A DNA stretch of 9,505 nt from Oscillospiraceae bacterium. GTDB taxonomy: Bacteria; Bacillota; Clostridia; Oscillospirales; Butyricicoccaceae. The DNA lies in contig CADBTM010000038.1 of assembly GCA_902797555.1 (NCBI GenBank), positions 1 to 9,505 on the forward strand, given 5' to 3'. Shown here piece by piece: positions 1 through 6,847 of the stretch. Positions within the stretch are counted from its first letter, which is position 1. Each line of letters begins with the position of its first letter. A model generated the notes under the pieces. It saw only the letters and a program-made list of their open reading frames with translations. It searched no databases and had not been told where the DNA came from. A program made the position numbers and the translations under genes.

Positions 1-60
1 CTTGAGGGGAAGGTGGCCGAGCGAAGCGAGGTCGGATGAGGTGTAGACGAGAGCAAGCAA
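1..60. repeat. Partial dispersed palindromic repeat (REP/MITE-like), cut by the window edge
   Basis: The stretch begins with CTTGAGGGGAAGGTGG and continues GCCGAGCGAAGCGAGG then TCGGATGAGG. From memory, this kind of sequence (a CCTTCCCCTCAAG/CTTGAGGGGAAGG stem with a short CCGA...TCGG inner stem and an ATGAGGTGTAGACGAGAGCAAG-like edge) occurs in many intergenic copies in gut Clostridia and Faecalibacterium relatives. Only one half is in the window, so the outer stem cannot be confirmed here. It lies just beyond the 3' end of the serine hydrolase gene, a usual place for such elements. No coding sequence is visible in it. Confidence 0.55.
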
Positions 61-64
61 ATCA

Positions 65-109
65 TCGGGGCGCCTTCCTTACGGAGTGCTGCCCGAGGCG
101 AGCTTTTTT
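65..109 (+). terminator. Weak candidate terminator for an off-window + strand gene
   Basis: CGCCT (71-75) can pair with AGGCG (96-100), or alternatively TCGGG (65-69) with CCCGA (92-96). A run of six T follows at 104-109. The stem is only five pairs with a long loop, so this is weak. It would act on transcription entering from the left. No comparable T-run follows on the minus strand, so it would not end the serine hydrolase transcript. Confidence 0.25.
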
Positions 110-115
110 GTTCTT

Positions 116-1132
116 TTATTCTGCCTGATCGATAAAGGCCTTGACGTCGTCAAAGAATGCGCCGTCGGTTGCGTCCTTCAGCAGGGGGAAATAGAGCTCC
201 CGACCGCTGTCGCAGTTGGTATGTACCACCACGCCGTCGCCGGTGACCTTGTCCCACACGGCAAAGGACTGGAAGCCGGAATTGTCGCCCCAGTGCCACA
301 GGACGTTGGGATCCTTTTTGGGAATGCCAAAGCCCAGGCCCCAATCCACCGCGGGGGTGGCGGCGTTTTGCGGCGAGGTCATGCGGTCAAAGCTCTCCTG
401 AGACAGGCCGCCCCGCTCCCGGATGAGATGGCACAGGATCTGGGCATAGTCCCGGGAATAGGAATACAGCGACCAGGCGGCGTTGGGCTCGGGGCCGTTG
501 CCGGTGGTGCGGCGGGCATCGCGCACCTTGCGCACCCCGCCCTCCCGGTTAAAGCCCACCGAAAAGGCCGCGCCCACGGCGGGCGTCCAGTAGGCGGTGG
601 AGCTCTCCATGCCCCACGGACGGAAAAACCGCTGGTCAAACAGCTCGTTCATGTTTTTCCCCTCGATCTGCTCCACCAGATGCTGCAGGAGGAAATAGCC
701 TTCGCCGGAATAGCTGTATTTCGTGCCCGGATCAAAAAGCATGTGCATGGGCTTTGCCTCCCAGTTGGGCAGGCCGGTGGCGTGGCACAGGGCATGCCGG
801 GGGGTGATCGTCAGAAAGCGGGGATCGTCCGACCACGGCTCCTCCTGCAAAACGTCCATGATGGGCTTGTCCAGATCCAGCTTGCCCGCGTCCACCTCCT
901 GCATGGCCAGCAGGGCGAACAGGGACTTGGTCAGGGACGCGCACTCCATCAGCACGCCCTCGGTCATGGGCGTACCCCGGGTGTCCCGCACGCCGTAGGC
1001 GGCGGAAAAGACGATCTCTCCCCCCTGAATGAGCGCCAGTGTGGCGCCCGGGACATGGGCGGCGGTCATATATGCCTGCATGAGGGCATCGCTTGTTTGA
1101 ATGTTCTTCAGAAATTCCGGTCTCAACAGCAT
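116..1132 (-). CDS. Serine hydrolase, beta-lactamase (class C / peptidase S12) family
   Basis: A 338-residue protein of the Beta-lactamase fold family (PF00144), which includes class C beta-lactamases, D-Ala peptidases and esterases. The three active-site elements are visible: S66-L-T-K69 (nucleophile and general base), Y141-S-G143 within a KYSYSGEGY stretch (the tyrosine motif, with Gly where Asn is common), and H280-W-G282 in place of KTG. There is no signal peptide or membrane segment, so it should be cytoplasmic. That argues against a cell-wall role and for an esterase or small-peptide hydrolase; the substrate cannot be read from the sequence. The open frame extends to a TTG at 1147, but that codon overlaps the ribosome binding site, and ATG at 1132 has GGAGG eight bases upstream. 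It is a single-gene unit with its own promoter. Confidence 0.88.
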   Translation of the reverse strand: MLLRPEFLKNIQTSDALMQAYMTAAHVPGATLALIQGGEIVFSAAYGVRDTRGTPMTEGVLMECASLTKSLFALLAMQEVDAGKLDLDKPIMDVLQEEPWSDDPRFLTITPRHALCHATGLPNWEAKPMHMLFDPGTKYSYSGEGYFLLQHLVEQIEGKNMNELFDQRFFRPWGMESSTAYWTPAVGAAFSVGFNREGGVRKVRDARRTTGNGPEPNAAWSLYSYSRDYAQILCHLIRERGGLSQESFDRMTSPQNAATPAVDWGLGFGIPKKDPNVLWHWGDNSGFQSFAVWDKVTGDGVVVHTNCDSGRELYFPLLKDATDGAFFDDVKAFIDQAE

Positions 1133-1140
1133 GTGGGCTT

Positions 1141-1145
1141 CCTCC
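1141..1145 (-). promoter_or_regulatory. Ribosome binding site that fixes the hydrolase start
   Basis: On the minus strand GGAGG is followed by eight bases (AAGCCCAC) and ATG at 1132. The alternative TTG at 1147-1145 lies across this site and so cannot use it. Confidence 0.8.
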
Positions 1146-1185
1146 AACGACGGTTTTAGCGGGCAAACACGCCCATATTGTTTTA

Positions 1186-1214
1186 ATTATATCGCACATG
1201 TGAGAAGGAAGCAA
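1186..1214 (-). promoter_or_regulatory. Sigma-A promoter of the serine hydrolase
   Basis: On the minus strand, TTGCTT (1214-1209), a 17-base spacer and a perfect TATAAT (1191-1186). The predicted start of transcription is near 1179, about 45 bases before the ATG. A short GGGC-N6-GCCC inverted repeat (1161-1174) lies in the leader; its role is unknown. Confidence 0.75.
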
Positions 1215-1223
1215 CCAAAAACA

Positions 1224-1574
1224 TCAGATTTTCCCGAAAAAAAGTAAGATTGCGGTTTGCAGCAGTCTGCGCTGCACCGTTCCCCGCAGACCATCCATGG
1301 GGATCTCCCGGGGGAGGATCGTCCGTCCGTTCAGATCGGTCATCTCCCGCTGGAGCGCGGCCATGCCGCCGTCCAGCAGCGAGGATACCGTCACCGTGCT
1401 GGTGCGCCCGATGCCGCAGGATACCGTCTGCCCCCGGGCAGTCACCCCTCCGGCGCTCACCGTCATATCCCACGGCTCCCTTCGCTCCGCCACCCGGGCG
1501 GGCAGGCTCCGCTCCCGGACAAACCGCCGCATCCAGCCCTCGTCCTCTTGCCGTTCACATCCGATCCGGATCAT
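1224..1574 (-). CDS. Hypothetical protein, 116 residues, family not recognised
   Basis: ATG at 1574 is preceded by AGGGGG at a six-base spacing. The codons are strongly GC-ending (CGG, GAG, CTG, ACG, GTG), like those of the neighbouring genes, which supports a real gene. The protein starts MIRIGCERQEDEGW, has a basic N-terminal third (RRFVRERSLPARVAERR) and a central Gly/Thr/Ser-rich part (around residues 38-68, with Cys53). A segment MAALQREMTDLNGRTILPREIP follows. The end is hydrophobic (LLQTAILLFFGKI) and might contact membrane, but is short for a helix. There is no signal peptide or known motif. It lies beyond the exporter operon terminator with a possible promoter of its own, so it is probably transcribed separately. 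A decayed remnant of a longer gene cannot be excluded. Confidence 0.55.
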   Translation of the reverse strand: MIRIGCERQEDEGWMRRFVRERSLPARVAERREPWDMTVSAGGVTARGQTVSCGIGRTSTVTVSSLLDGGMAALQREMTDLNGRTILPREIPMDGLRGTVQRRLLQTAILLFFGKI

Positions 1575-1595
1575 GCAAAGCCCCCTTTTTTCGGT

Positions 1596-1625
1596 ATTTT
1601 ACGCAGGTTTCTTCCGATTATGCAA
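1596..1625 (-). promoter_or_regulatory. Possible promoter of the 116-residue hypothetical gene
   Basis: On the minus strand, TTGCAT (1625-1620), an 18-base spacer and TAAAAT (1601-1596). The -35 box is a weak match and begins inside the T-run of the upstream terminator. The position, just ahead of the ATG at 1574, is right, but the leader would be short. Confidence 0.4.
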
Positions 1626-1652
1626 AAAAATGCCGCTGCAGCCGCAGCGGCA
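1624..1652 (-). terminator. Rho-independent terminator of the marR-ABC operon
   Basis: A nine-pair GC-rich stem, TGCCGCTGC (1652-1644 on the minus strand) with GCAGCGGCA (1639-1631), and a four-base loop, followed by seven T (1630-1624). It lies 23 bases after the stop codon of the second exporter subunit. Confidence 0.92.
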
Positions 1653-1675
1653 CTTTTCCCTTTTTTCCGTCTTGT

Positions 1676-3415
1676 TTACGCAAACTGCGCCTGATAGAGC
1701 TCCCAGTAAAAGCCCTTTTGCGCCATCAGGCTTTCGTGGGTGCCGGTCTCCACCACGTTGCCGTCCCGGACGACCAGGATCTTGTCGGCGTGGCGGACGG
1801 TGCTCAGCCGGTGGGCCACCACAAAGCAGGTCTTGTCCCGCATAAGCTCCCGCATGGCGTGCTGCACCAGCATTTCTGTGCGGGTGTCCACGTTGGAGGT
1901 GGCCTCGTCCAGAATGAGCATGGGGGTGTCCATCAGCATGGCCCGGGCGATGGTGAGCAGCTGCTTTTGCCCCTTGGAGATATTGGCGGCCTCGTCGGTG
2001 AGAAGGGTGTCGTAGCCCTGAGGCAGCTTGCGGATAAAGCCGTCGATGTGGGCGGCCTTTGCCGCGGCGATGACCTCCTCCCGGGTGGCGGTGGGGCGGC
2101 CATAGGCGATGTTGTCATAGATCGTGCCGTAAAACAGCCACGTGTCCTGCAGCACCATGGAATAGGCCAGACGCAGGCTGTTTCGGGTCAGACTGAGGGC
2201 GGGCTTGCCGTCCACCCGGACGGTGCCGCTCTGGGGGTCGTAAAACCGCATGAGCAGGTTGATGAGGGTGGTCTTCCCCGCCCCGGTGGGGCCGACGATG
2301 GCGATGAGCTGACCGGGCTTGGCGTCCAGATTAAAATGCTTGAGCACCGTCCGCTCGGGCAGATAGCCAAAGGACACGTCCTCCAGCTCGACCTCGCCCT
2401 GCACGTCCGCCAGGGGGCGGGCGTCGGGCAGATCGGCTGCCTCCACCGGCTCGTCGATGATGCGGAACACCCGCTCGGCGGCGGCGACGGCGCTTTGCAG
2501 CTCGTTGAAAATGTCGGCGATCTCGTGGATGGGGCCGCTGAACTTGCGGCTGTACTGGACAAAGGCGCTGATATCGCCCACCGTCATCTGTCCCCGCATA
2601 TAGCGCATGGCGCCGAACACCGAGATCAGCGTCAGCGACAGGTTGTTGATAAAGTTGACCGACGGCCCCATGCCGGCGGTGTGATATTCCGCCTGATAAT
2701 AGGCCTCCACCGCCGCGCCGTTATAGTCGTCCAGCTCGGCCAGCGTGTTTTCCTCCTGACAGTAGGCCTTGAGGGTCTTTTGTCCGGAGATCATCTCCTC
2801 CACAAAGCCGCCCAGCTCGCCCAGCTTGCGGGAGCGCAGCCGCATCAGCGGATAGGAGCGCTTGGTGATGAATCGGGTGATGGCCACCGACAGGGGCACG
2901 GTAAAGGCAAAGATGAGCACCAGCCCCGGCGCCGTGGTGAGCATCATAATCAGCGAGCCCACGATGGTGATGGCGCTGGCAAAGATCTGCACCAGATCGG
3001 TGGAGAGCGAGGTGTTGATGGTTTCGGTATCGTAGGAGATGCGGGAGATCAGGTCGCCGGTGGCGTGGGTGTCGAAATAGCCCACCGGCATATCCGCCAG
3101 TCTGCGGAACATATCCTGCCGCATGCGATAGGTCACCTTGCGGGAGGTGGCGATCATCAGCACGTTGAGGCCATAGGTCATCACCGCCGACGCCAGATAA
3201 AACAGCAGCATCCACCGGGCATAATAGAGCACGGCGGACAGATCGACCCGGCCCGCCCCCTGCTCGATGACGTTGATGGCCCGGCCCGACAGCTTGGGTC
3301 CCACCAGGGCAAAGAGGTTGGAGCCCACGGTGAGTGCCAGTGCCAGCAGCAGCGCCCCCTTGAATTGGAGCAGGTATTTGCACAGGCGGAGCACGGTAGA
3401 ACGCTTTCCGGTCAT
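1676..3415 (-). CDS. ABC exporter half-transporter, second subunit (consensus catalytic site, altered signature)
   Basis: A 579-residue permease-ATPase fusion of the multidrug/lipid exporter type (type IV ABC exporters such as BmrCD, LmrCD and TM287/288). The N-terminal half (to about residue 305) holds hydrophobic membrane segments, and the ATPase follows. Visible motifs are Walker A G375-PTGAGKTT, Q-loop Q423, Walker B LILDE with catalytic E504, D-loop SNVD (507-510) and switch H535. The signature reads ISKGQ (479-483) rather than LSGGQ. With its intact Glu and His, this subunit supplies the working half of the catalytic site, while its altered signature faces the degenerate site of its partner. 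The ATG overlaps the TGA of the preceding gene by four bases (ATGA), and a GA-rich GGAGGCGGAGGG stretch precedes it, so the two are translationally coupled. The substrate is not deducible; drug or lipid export is likely. Confidence 0.93.
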   Translation of the reverse strand: MTGKRSTVLRLCKYLLQFKGALLLALALTVGSNLFALVGPKLSGRAINVIEQGAGRVDLSAVLYYARWMLLFYLASAVMTYGLNVLMIATSRKVTYRMRQDMFRRLADMPVGYFDTHATGDLISRISYDTETINTSLSTDLVQIFASAITIVGSLIMMLTTAPGLVLIFAFTVPLSVAITRFITKRSYPLMRLRSRKLGELGGFVEEMISGQKTLKAYCQEENTLAELDDYNGAAVEAYYQAEYHTAGMGPSVNFINNLSLTLISVFGAMRYMRGQMTVGDISAFVQYSRKFSGPIHEIADIFNELQSAVAAAERVFRIIDEPVEAADLPDARPLADVQGEVELEDVSFGYLPERTVLKHFNLDAKPGQLIAIVGPTGAGKTTLINLLMRFYDPQSGTVRVDGKPALSLTRNSLRLAYSMVLQDTWLFYGTIYDNIAYGRPTATREEVIAAAKAAHIDGFIRKLPQGYDTLLTDEAANISKGQKQLLTIARAMLMDTPMLILDEATSNVDTRTEMLVQHAMRELMRDKTCFVVAHRLSTVRHADKILVVRDGNVVETGTHESLMAQKGFYWELYQAQFA

Positions 3416-5124
3416 CCCTCCGCCTCCTCTCCCATTTGCAGGCGGCTGATCTCCTGATACAGACGGCAGGAGGCCATCAGCTCCTCGTGGGTGCCGAAGC
3501 CGGCCATCTTGCCCTCCTCCAGCACCATGATGCGGTCACAGCTTTTCACCGACGAGACCCGCTGGGCGATGATCACCGTGGTGGTGTTTCCGTATTCCTC
3601 CCGGAGGGTCTGACGCAGGGCGGCGTCGGTGCGATAGTCCAGCGCGGACGAGCTGTCGTCCAGAATGAGCACCTCCGGCCGTCCGGCCAGCGCCCGGGCG
3701 ATGAGCAGACGCTGCTTTTGTCCGCCCGACAGGTTGGCGCCCTTGGCCTCCAGCAGGCTGTCCAGACCGCCGTTCATGCGGATAAAGGGGTCGGCCTGAG
3801 CGTCGGCGCCCGCCTGCGCCAGCCGTTCCACCGAAAGCTCCCGTCCGATGCGGATATTGTCCCCGATGCTCTTTTGGAACAGAAGATCGTTTTGAAAGAC
3901 CACGCCGAACCTCCGGCGCAGGTCGTCCAGCGCAAAGGAGCGCACGTCCCGCCCGTCCAGCCGGATGGCGCCGGCGGTCACGTCATAAAACCGCATGAGC
4001 AGCGCCGCCACCGTGCTTTTGCCCGCGCCGGTGGGGCCGATGATGCCCAGGCTTGCCCCATGGGGCAGGGAAAAATCGATGTCCTCCAGATGGTTTTCCG
4101 TCCCGTTGTAGGAAAAGGAAACGTGGTCGAACACGATGTGGTCGGTCTCTTTCTTCTCGGGCAGCGGCTGGGGGATGAGCTCGTCGGGCGCCTCCAGCAC
4201 CTGGGTGATGCGCTGGGCGGAGGCCAGCGCCTTGCTCCACATGGTGAGCACCCGGGTGATGGACATCATGGCGTTGAGGATGATGGTGAAATAGGTGAGA
4301 AAGGCCGTCACCGCGCCGGGACCGGAGAGACCCCGGTTTACCCGCACCGCGCCCACGATGACCACCAGCACCAGGCCGATGTTGAGGGTGAGGTTCATGG
4401 CGGGCTTGCTCACCGCCATCACCATGTTTGCCCGGTTTTCATCGGCCATCACCTGACGGTTGACCGTTTCAAAATGCTTTTTTTCGTCCTCGGTTTTGCT
4501 CAGCGCCTTGATGACACGGATGCCGGAGGCGTTTTCCCGCACCACGCGCACCATCTCGTCGTACGAGCGCTGCAGCTTGTCAAACATGGGGATGCTCTTG
4601 CGGGAGACGAAAAAGACGATGGCCAGAATGATGGGCAGCATGCAGGTGAGCACCAGCGCCAGAACGGGATCCAGCGTGATGGTGACCAGAATGCCGCCGA
4701 ATACCAGAATGGGGGCACGGATGCCGATCCTCTGCATCATGCCCACCATCCGGTGAATGTTATAGGTGTCCGTGCTCATGCGGGAGATCAGGCTGGGCAC
4801 GGTAAAGCCGTCGATCTGGCGGTTGGAGAGATAGGAGATCTTGCGGAACAGGTCGTGGCGCAGTCGTCGGGTGGTCTCCCGCGCCACCCACGCCGCCATG
4901 CGGTTGGCGATCACGTTGCCGGCGATGGCCAAAAAGGAGCACACCAGCATGACAAGACCCCACTTTACCACGGCGGCCATGTCGTGGGTGGGGGTCACGT
5001 CGTCGATGATATGCGCCAGAATATAAGGCAGCAGCAAATCCATCACCGTGCCCGACAGCTTGATGAACAGTCCCAGCCCCATCCGCTTGAGATAGGGGCG
5101 GACATAGTCATAAATCAGCCTCAA
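3412..5124 (-). CDS. ABC exporter half-transporter, first subunit (degenerate nucleotide site)
   Basis: A 570-residue permease-ATPase starting (M/L)RLIYDYVRPYLKRMG. Membrane segments occupy roughly residues 15-295. The ATPase shows Walker A G363-PTGAGKST, Q-loop Q411, a canonical signature LSGGQ (465-469) and Walker B LILDD, with D490 where the catalytic Glu should be. Q521 stands where the switch His should be (IIAQRVSSV). These two changes mark the degenerate-site subunit of heterodimeric exporters, matching the neighbour downstream. The open frame runs up to a TTG at 5166, but that start would overlap marR by 46 bases and has no properly spaced ribosome binding site. TTG at 5124 overlaps the marR TGA by four bases (TTGA) and gives the usual N-terminus of the family, so I chose it. 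No strong Shine-Dalgarno sequence precedes it (a GGGG lies nine bases away), so initiation probably depends on coupling to marR. Confidence 0.9.
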   Translation of the reverse strand: MRLIYDYVRPYLKRMGLGLFIKLSGTVMDLLLPYILAHIIDDVTPTHDMAAVVKWGLVMLVCSFLAIAGNVIANRMAAWVARETTRRLRHDLFRKISYLSNRQIDGFTVPSLISRMSTDTYNIHRMVGMMQRIGIRAPILVFGGILVTITLDPVLALVLTCMLPIILAIVFFVSRKSIPMFDKLQRSYDEMVRVVRENASGIRVIKALSKTEDEKKHFETVNRQVMADENRANMVMAVSKPAMNLTLNIGLVLVVIVGAVRVNRGLSGPGAVTAFLTYFTIILNAMMSITRVLTMWSKALASAQRITQVLEAPDELIPQPLPEKKETDHIVFDHVSFSYNGTENHLEDIDFSLPHGASLGIIGPTGAGKSTVAALLMRFYDVTAGAIRLDGRDVRSFALDDLRRRFGVVFQNDLLFQKSIGDNIRIGRELSVERLAQAGADAQADPFIRMNGGLDSLLEAKGANLSGGQKQRLLIARALAGRPEVLILDDSSSALDYRTDAALRQTLREEYGNTTTVIIAQRVSSVKSCDRIMVLEEGKMAGFGTHEELMASCRLYQEISRLQMGEEAEG

Positions 5125-5588
5125 CCGCGGGTACCCCGTCTCTCCCGCTCCAGCGCGGCATAGCAATCCTTCTTTGCCTCTCGGGCTCGCTCCAGCATGG
5201 CGTTGAGGTTTTTCTCCAGCTGCTCCCGCTCGTCCTCGGGGACGGCCTCCAGCAGCCAGCGGTAATAGGCGCGCTCCAGCGAGAGCACGTCCTCCTGAAT
5301 CTCATTTGCCTTTTCGGTGGCATGGATGCGCTTTGCCCGGCCGTCGTTGGGATCGGCCGAACGAGTGACGTAGCCTTCCTTTTCCAGCGTGGCCACGATG
5401 CGGGTCACCGCCGCCTTGTCGATGCCCATATCCTCCACCAGTTCCTGCTGGCTCATCACCTGATGAAAGGCGATGTGGCGCAGCGCCTGGATCTGGGAGG
5501 GAGTGAGCTCGTCGTCCCGGGTGTGCCGGCTGACATAGCCCTGAGACAGGCGGTGGATGATCCGAAAACACAGTCTGATTTCTTTCAC
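5121..5588 (-). CDS. MarR-family transcriptional regulator of the exporter operon
   Basis: A 155-residue winged-helix protein. In order it has an N-terminal dimerisation helix (KEIRLCFRIIHRLSQGYV), the helix-turn-helix (SQQELVEDMGIDKAAVTRIVATLEKEGYV), the wing (TRSADPNDGRAKRIHATEKA, the conserved D-x-R-A-K/R pattern) and long C-terminal helices. MarR proteins are usually dimeric repressors released by small ligands, often the compounds their exporter removes. The frame is open to a TTG at 5615, but that codon overlaps the -10 box of the promoter. GTG at 5588 lies about 20 bases inside the predicted transcript, with AAGGGG nine bases upstream, and is the better start. It is the first gene of a three-gene operon and probably represses it through the inverted repeat at 5631-5644. 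That link is inference from position. Confidence 0.92.
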   Translation of the reverse strand: MKEIRLCFRIIHRLSQGYVSRHTRDDELTPSQIQALRHIAFHQVMSQQELVEDMGIDKAAVTRIVATLEKEGYVTRSADPNDGRAKRIHATEKANEIQEDVLSLERAYYRWLLEAVPEDEREQLEKNLNAMLERAREAKKDCYAALERERRGTRG

Positions 5589-5614
5589 AAGGGTTGTCCC
5601 CTTTCTCTCCCGCA

Positions 5615-5643
5615 AGTATACGCCCTTTTTGTTGACTTGTCAA
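5615..5643 (-). promoter_or_regulatory. Sigma-A promoter of the marR-ABC operon
   Basis: On the minus strand, a perfect TTGACA (5643-5638), a 17-base spacer and TATACT (5620-5615). Transcription should begin near 5608, giving a leader of about 20 bases before the GTG start. It lies just outside the terminator of the upstream ybaK transcript, so the operon is insulated. Confidence 0.85.
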
Positions 5644-5644
5644 C
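5631..5644. promoter_or_regulatory. Probable MarR operator
   Basis: GTTGAC-TT-GTCAAC is a perfect inverted repeat with 6-base arms and a 2-base centre. It covers the -35 box, so a bound dimer would block RNA polymerase. The size and TTGAC/GTCAA arms fit MarR operators in general; binding is inferred, not shown. Confidence 0.7.
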
Positions 5645-5652
5645 GATTAAGC

Positions 5653-5681
5653 AAAAGAAAAAACCGGCTTTCCCGGTTTTT
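5653..5681 (-). terminator. Rho-independent terminator after ybaK
   Basis: A nine-pair stem, AAAAACCGG (5659-5667) with CCGGTTTTT (5673-5681), and a five-base loop. On the minus strand it is followed by more T (to 5653 with one C), directly after the ybaK stop. The symmetrical A/T flanks could also let it act on the + strand. Confidence 0.85.
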
Positions 5682-5691
5682 CTTCGGTGTG

Positions 5692-6165
5692 TTATTCGGC
5701 GATCAGATCGGCAAAGGCGGCGCCGCAGGCGCGCGCCAGATCCTCGGCGTTGACCTCCACCTGCGCGCCGATGCGTCCGGCGGAAACCAGGATGGTGTCC
5801 CACAGGATGGCGCTTTCCTCGATGCAGGTGGGGTAGAGCTTTTTCATGCCCACCGGGGAGCATCCGCCCCGGATATATCCGGTGACCTTGTTGATCTCGG
5901 AAACGTGGATCATCTCCACGCTTTTTACCCCGGCGGCGCGGGCGGCCTTTTTCAGATCGAGGCTGGCGCTGCCCGGCAGGACAAAAACGTAAAAGCCCCC
6001 TCCGCCCCGGGTGACCAGTGTTTTGAACACCCGCTCGGGCTCCACGCCGATCAGCCCGGCCACCGTTTCGGCGTCCACTGCCTCCTTGCCGTGGGGATAG
6101 GTGTGGGGCGTGTACGCGATGCCCTGCTGCTCCAAAAGGCGCATGACGTTGGTTTTGTCTTCCAT
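5692..6165 (-). CDS. ybaK: YbaK/EbsC-type Cys-tRNA(Pro) deacylase
   Basis: A 157-residue protein matching the single-domain YbaK family, which hydrolyses Cys-tRNA(Pro) made in error by prolyl-tRNA synthetase and acts in the cytoplasm in trans. Features are the typical N-terminus (NVMRLLEQQGIAYTPHTYPHG), the conserved lysine K48 in RVFKTLV, and the GYIRGGCSPVGMKK motif (96-109) forming the substrate pocket. The length is normal for the family. The ATG at 6165 follows the stop of the GntR-type gene by a single base (TGA-T-ATG), and no strong ribosome binding site is seen, so translation is probably coupled. It is the last gene before a strong terminator. Related editing enzymes (ProXp-ala, PrdX) share the fold, so the precise amino acid removed is inferred from family similarity. 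Confidence 0.92.
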   Translation of the reverse strand: MEDKTNVMRLLEQQGIAYTPHTYPHGKEAVDAETVAGLIGVEPERVFKTLVTRGGGGFYVFVLPGSASLDLKKAARAAGVKSVEMIHVSEINKVTGYIRGGCSPVGMKKLYPTCIEESAILWDTILVSAGRIGAQVEVNAEDLARACGAAFADLIAE

Positions 6166-6166
6166 A

Positions 6167-6829
6167 TCACTCGGCGATCAGCTGGAAAAAGCTGTCCCGG
6201 GCGTTGGCCACGTGCACCGTCATGGCGCGCTCGGCCTCGTCGGGATCGTGATTTTCCAGTGCGGTGAGGATGGCGCGATGCTCCTGGGTGGAGGCCAGCG
6301 CCCGTCCTCTGCGGACAGCGCTCTCCCGCGCCTTGTAGATGCGGTGGTGAAAGATGGACAGCATCCGGCGGAGCTGGTTGCTGCGGCAGCTCTCGTACAG
6401 CAGCTCGTGAAAGCGGTTGTCCAGATTGCCCACCCGCAGCTTGTCGCCCTTGGCGGCGTAAAACTCCTGCAGCTCCACGATCTCCCGCATGGCGTCCAGC
6501 TCCTCGTCGGTCATGCGCTCGGCAGCCCACCGGGCGGCCAGGCCCTCGATGCGGGAGCGGATCATATAGATGTCGTCCACGTCCTGCTCGGAGACGCCCA
6601 CCACCACGGCGCCCTTGTTGTGGGTGGTTTTTACCAGGCCCTCCAGCTCGAGCTGCATGAGCGCCTCACGGATGGGGGTCCGGGAAACGCCCAGCTCGGC
6701 GCTCAGCTTGACCTCGGTCAGGCTGTCGCCCGGGGCAAAATCCCCGTCCAGAATGGCCTTTTCCAGCTGGTGAAAGACCTGTGTGCGCATGGGGGACGCG
6801 AGGCTGTAATCCTCTCCGATCTTTTTCAT
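6167..6829 (-). CDS. GntR-family regulator, FadR subfamily with FCD domain
   Basis: A 220-residue regulator. The N-terminal winged helix-turn-helix (about 14-80) carries the family signature (FHQLEKAILDGDFAPGDSLTEVKLSAELGVSRTPIREAL). The C-terminal all-helical FCD domain (about 88-212) shows D137, H141, H184 and H206, the Asp/His set that binds a metal ion and often a carboxylic acid ligand in this group. FadR-type members mostly control uptake or breakdown of organic acids, sugar acids or amino acids. Here no metabolic genes are adjacent, so the target is unknown. The ATG has a modest AGAGGGA site seven bases upstream. It starts 18 bases after the carboxypeptidase stop and ends one base before ybaK, so all three are probably cotranscribed. 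Confidence 0.93.
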   Translation of the reverse strand: MKKIGEDYSLASPMRTQVFHQLEKAILDGDFAPGDSLTEVKLSAELGVSRTPIREALMQLELEGLVKTTHNKGAVVVGVSEQDVDDIYMIRSRIEGLAARWAAERMTDEELDAMREIVELQEFYAAKGDKLRVGNLDNRFHELLYESCRSNQLRRMLSIFHHRIYKARESAVRRGRALASTQEHRAILTALENHDPDEAERAMTVHVANARDSFFQLIAE

Positions 6830-6847
6830 TCCGGGTTCCCTCTTTTC

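Noticed and set aside
1161..1174. GGGC-N6-GCCC inverted repeat in the hydrolase leader as an operator or attenuator
   Set aside because: Four-base GC arms are expected by chance in a GC-rich genome, and no T-run or regulator gene is adjacent.
732..1214. Minus-strand open frame overlapping the hydrolase start and promoter
   Set aside because: It runs out of frame through the SLTK-containing hydrolase, spans its promoter and has no ribosome site of its own.
1250..3457. Very long + strand open frame (735 residues) opposite the second ABC subunit
   Set aside because: It is the complement of a gene with unmistakable ABC motifs; its His/Gly/Gln-rich product has no domain, no ribosome site, and arises from the GC-ending codons of the real gene.
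3436..5163. Long + strand open frame (575 residues) opposite the first ABC subunit
   Set aside because: Same cause: a low-complexity, His-rich translation of the antisense strand with no motif and no start signals.
5589..5615. TTG at 5615 as the marR start
   Set aside because: It lies within the -10 box of a near-consensus promoter, so it would not be on the transcript; GTG at 5588 has a spaced AAGGGG.
5696..6181. The 11-base sequence TCGGCGATCAG occurs at the ends of both ybaK (5696-5706) and the GntR-type gene (6171-6181), giving both proteins a LIAE C-terminus
   Set aside because: Short, made of common codons and not extended on either side, so chance is enough; no sign of duplication or recombination.
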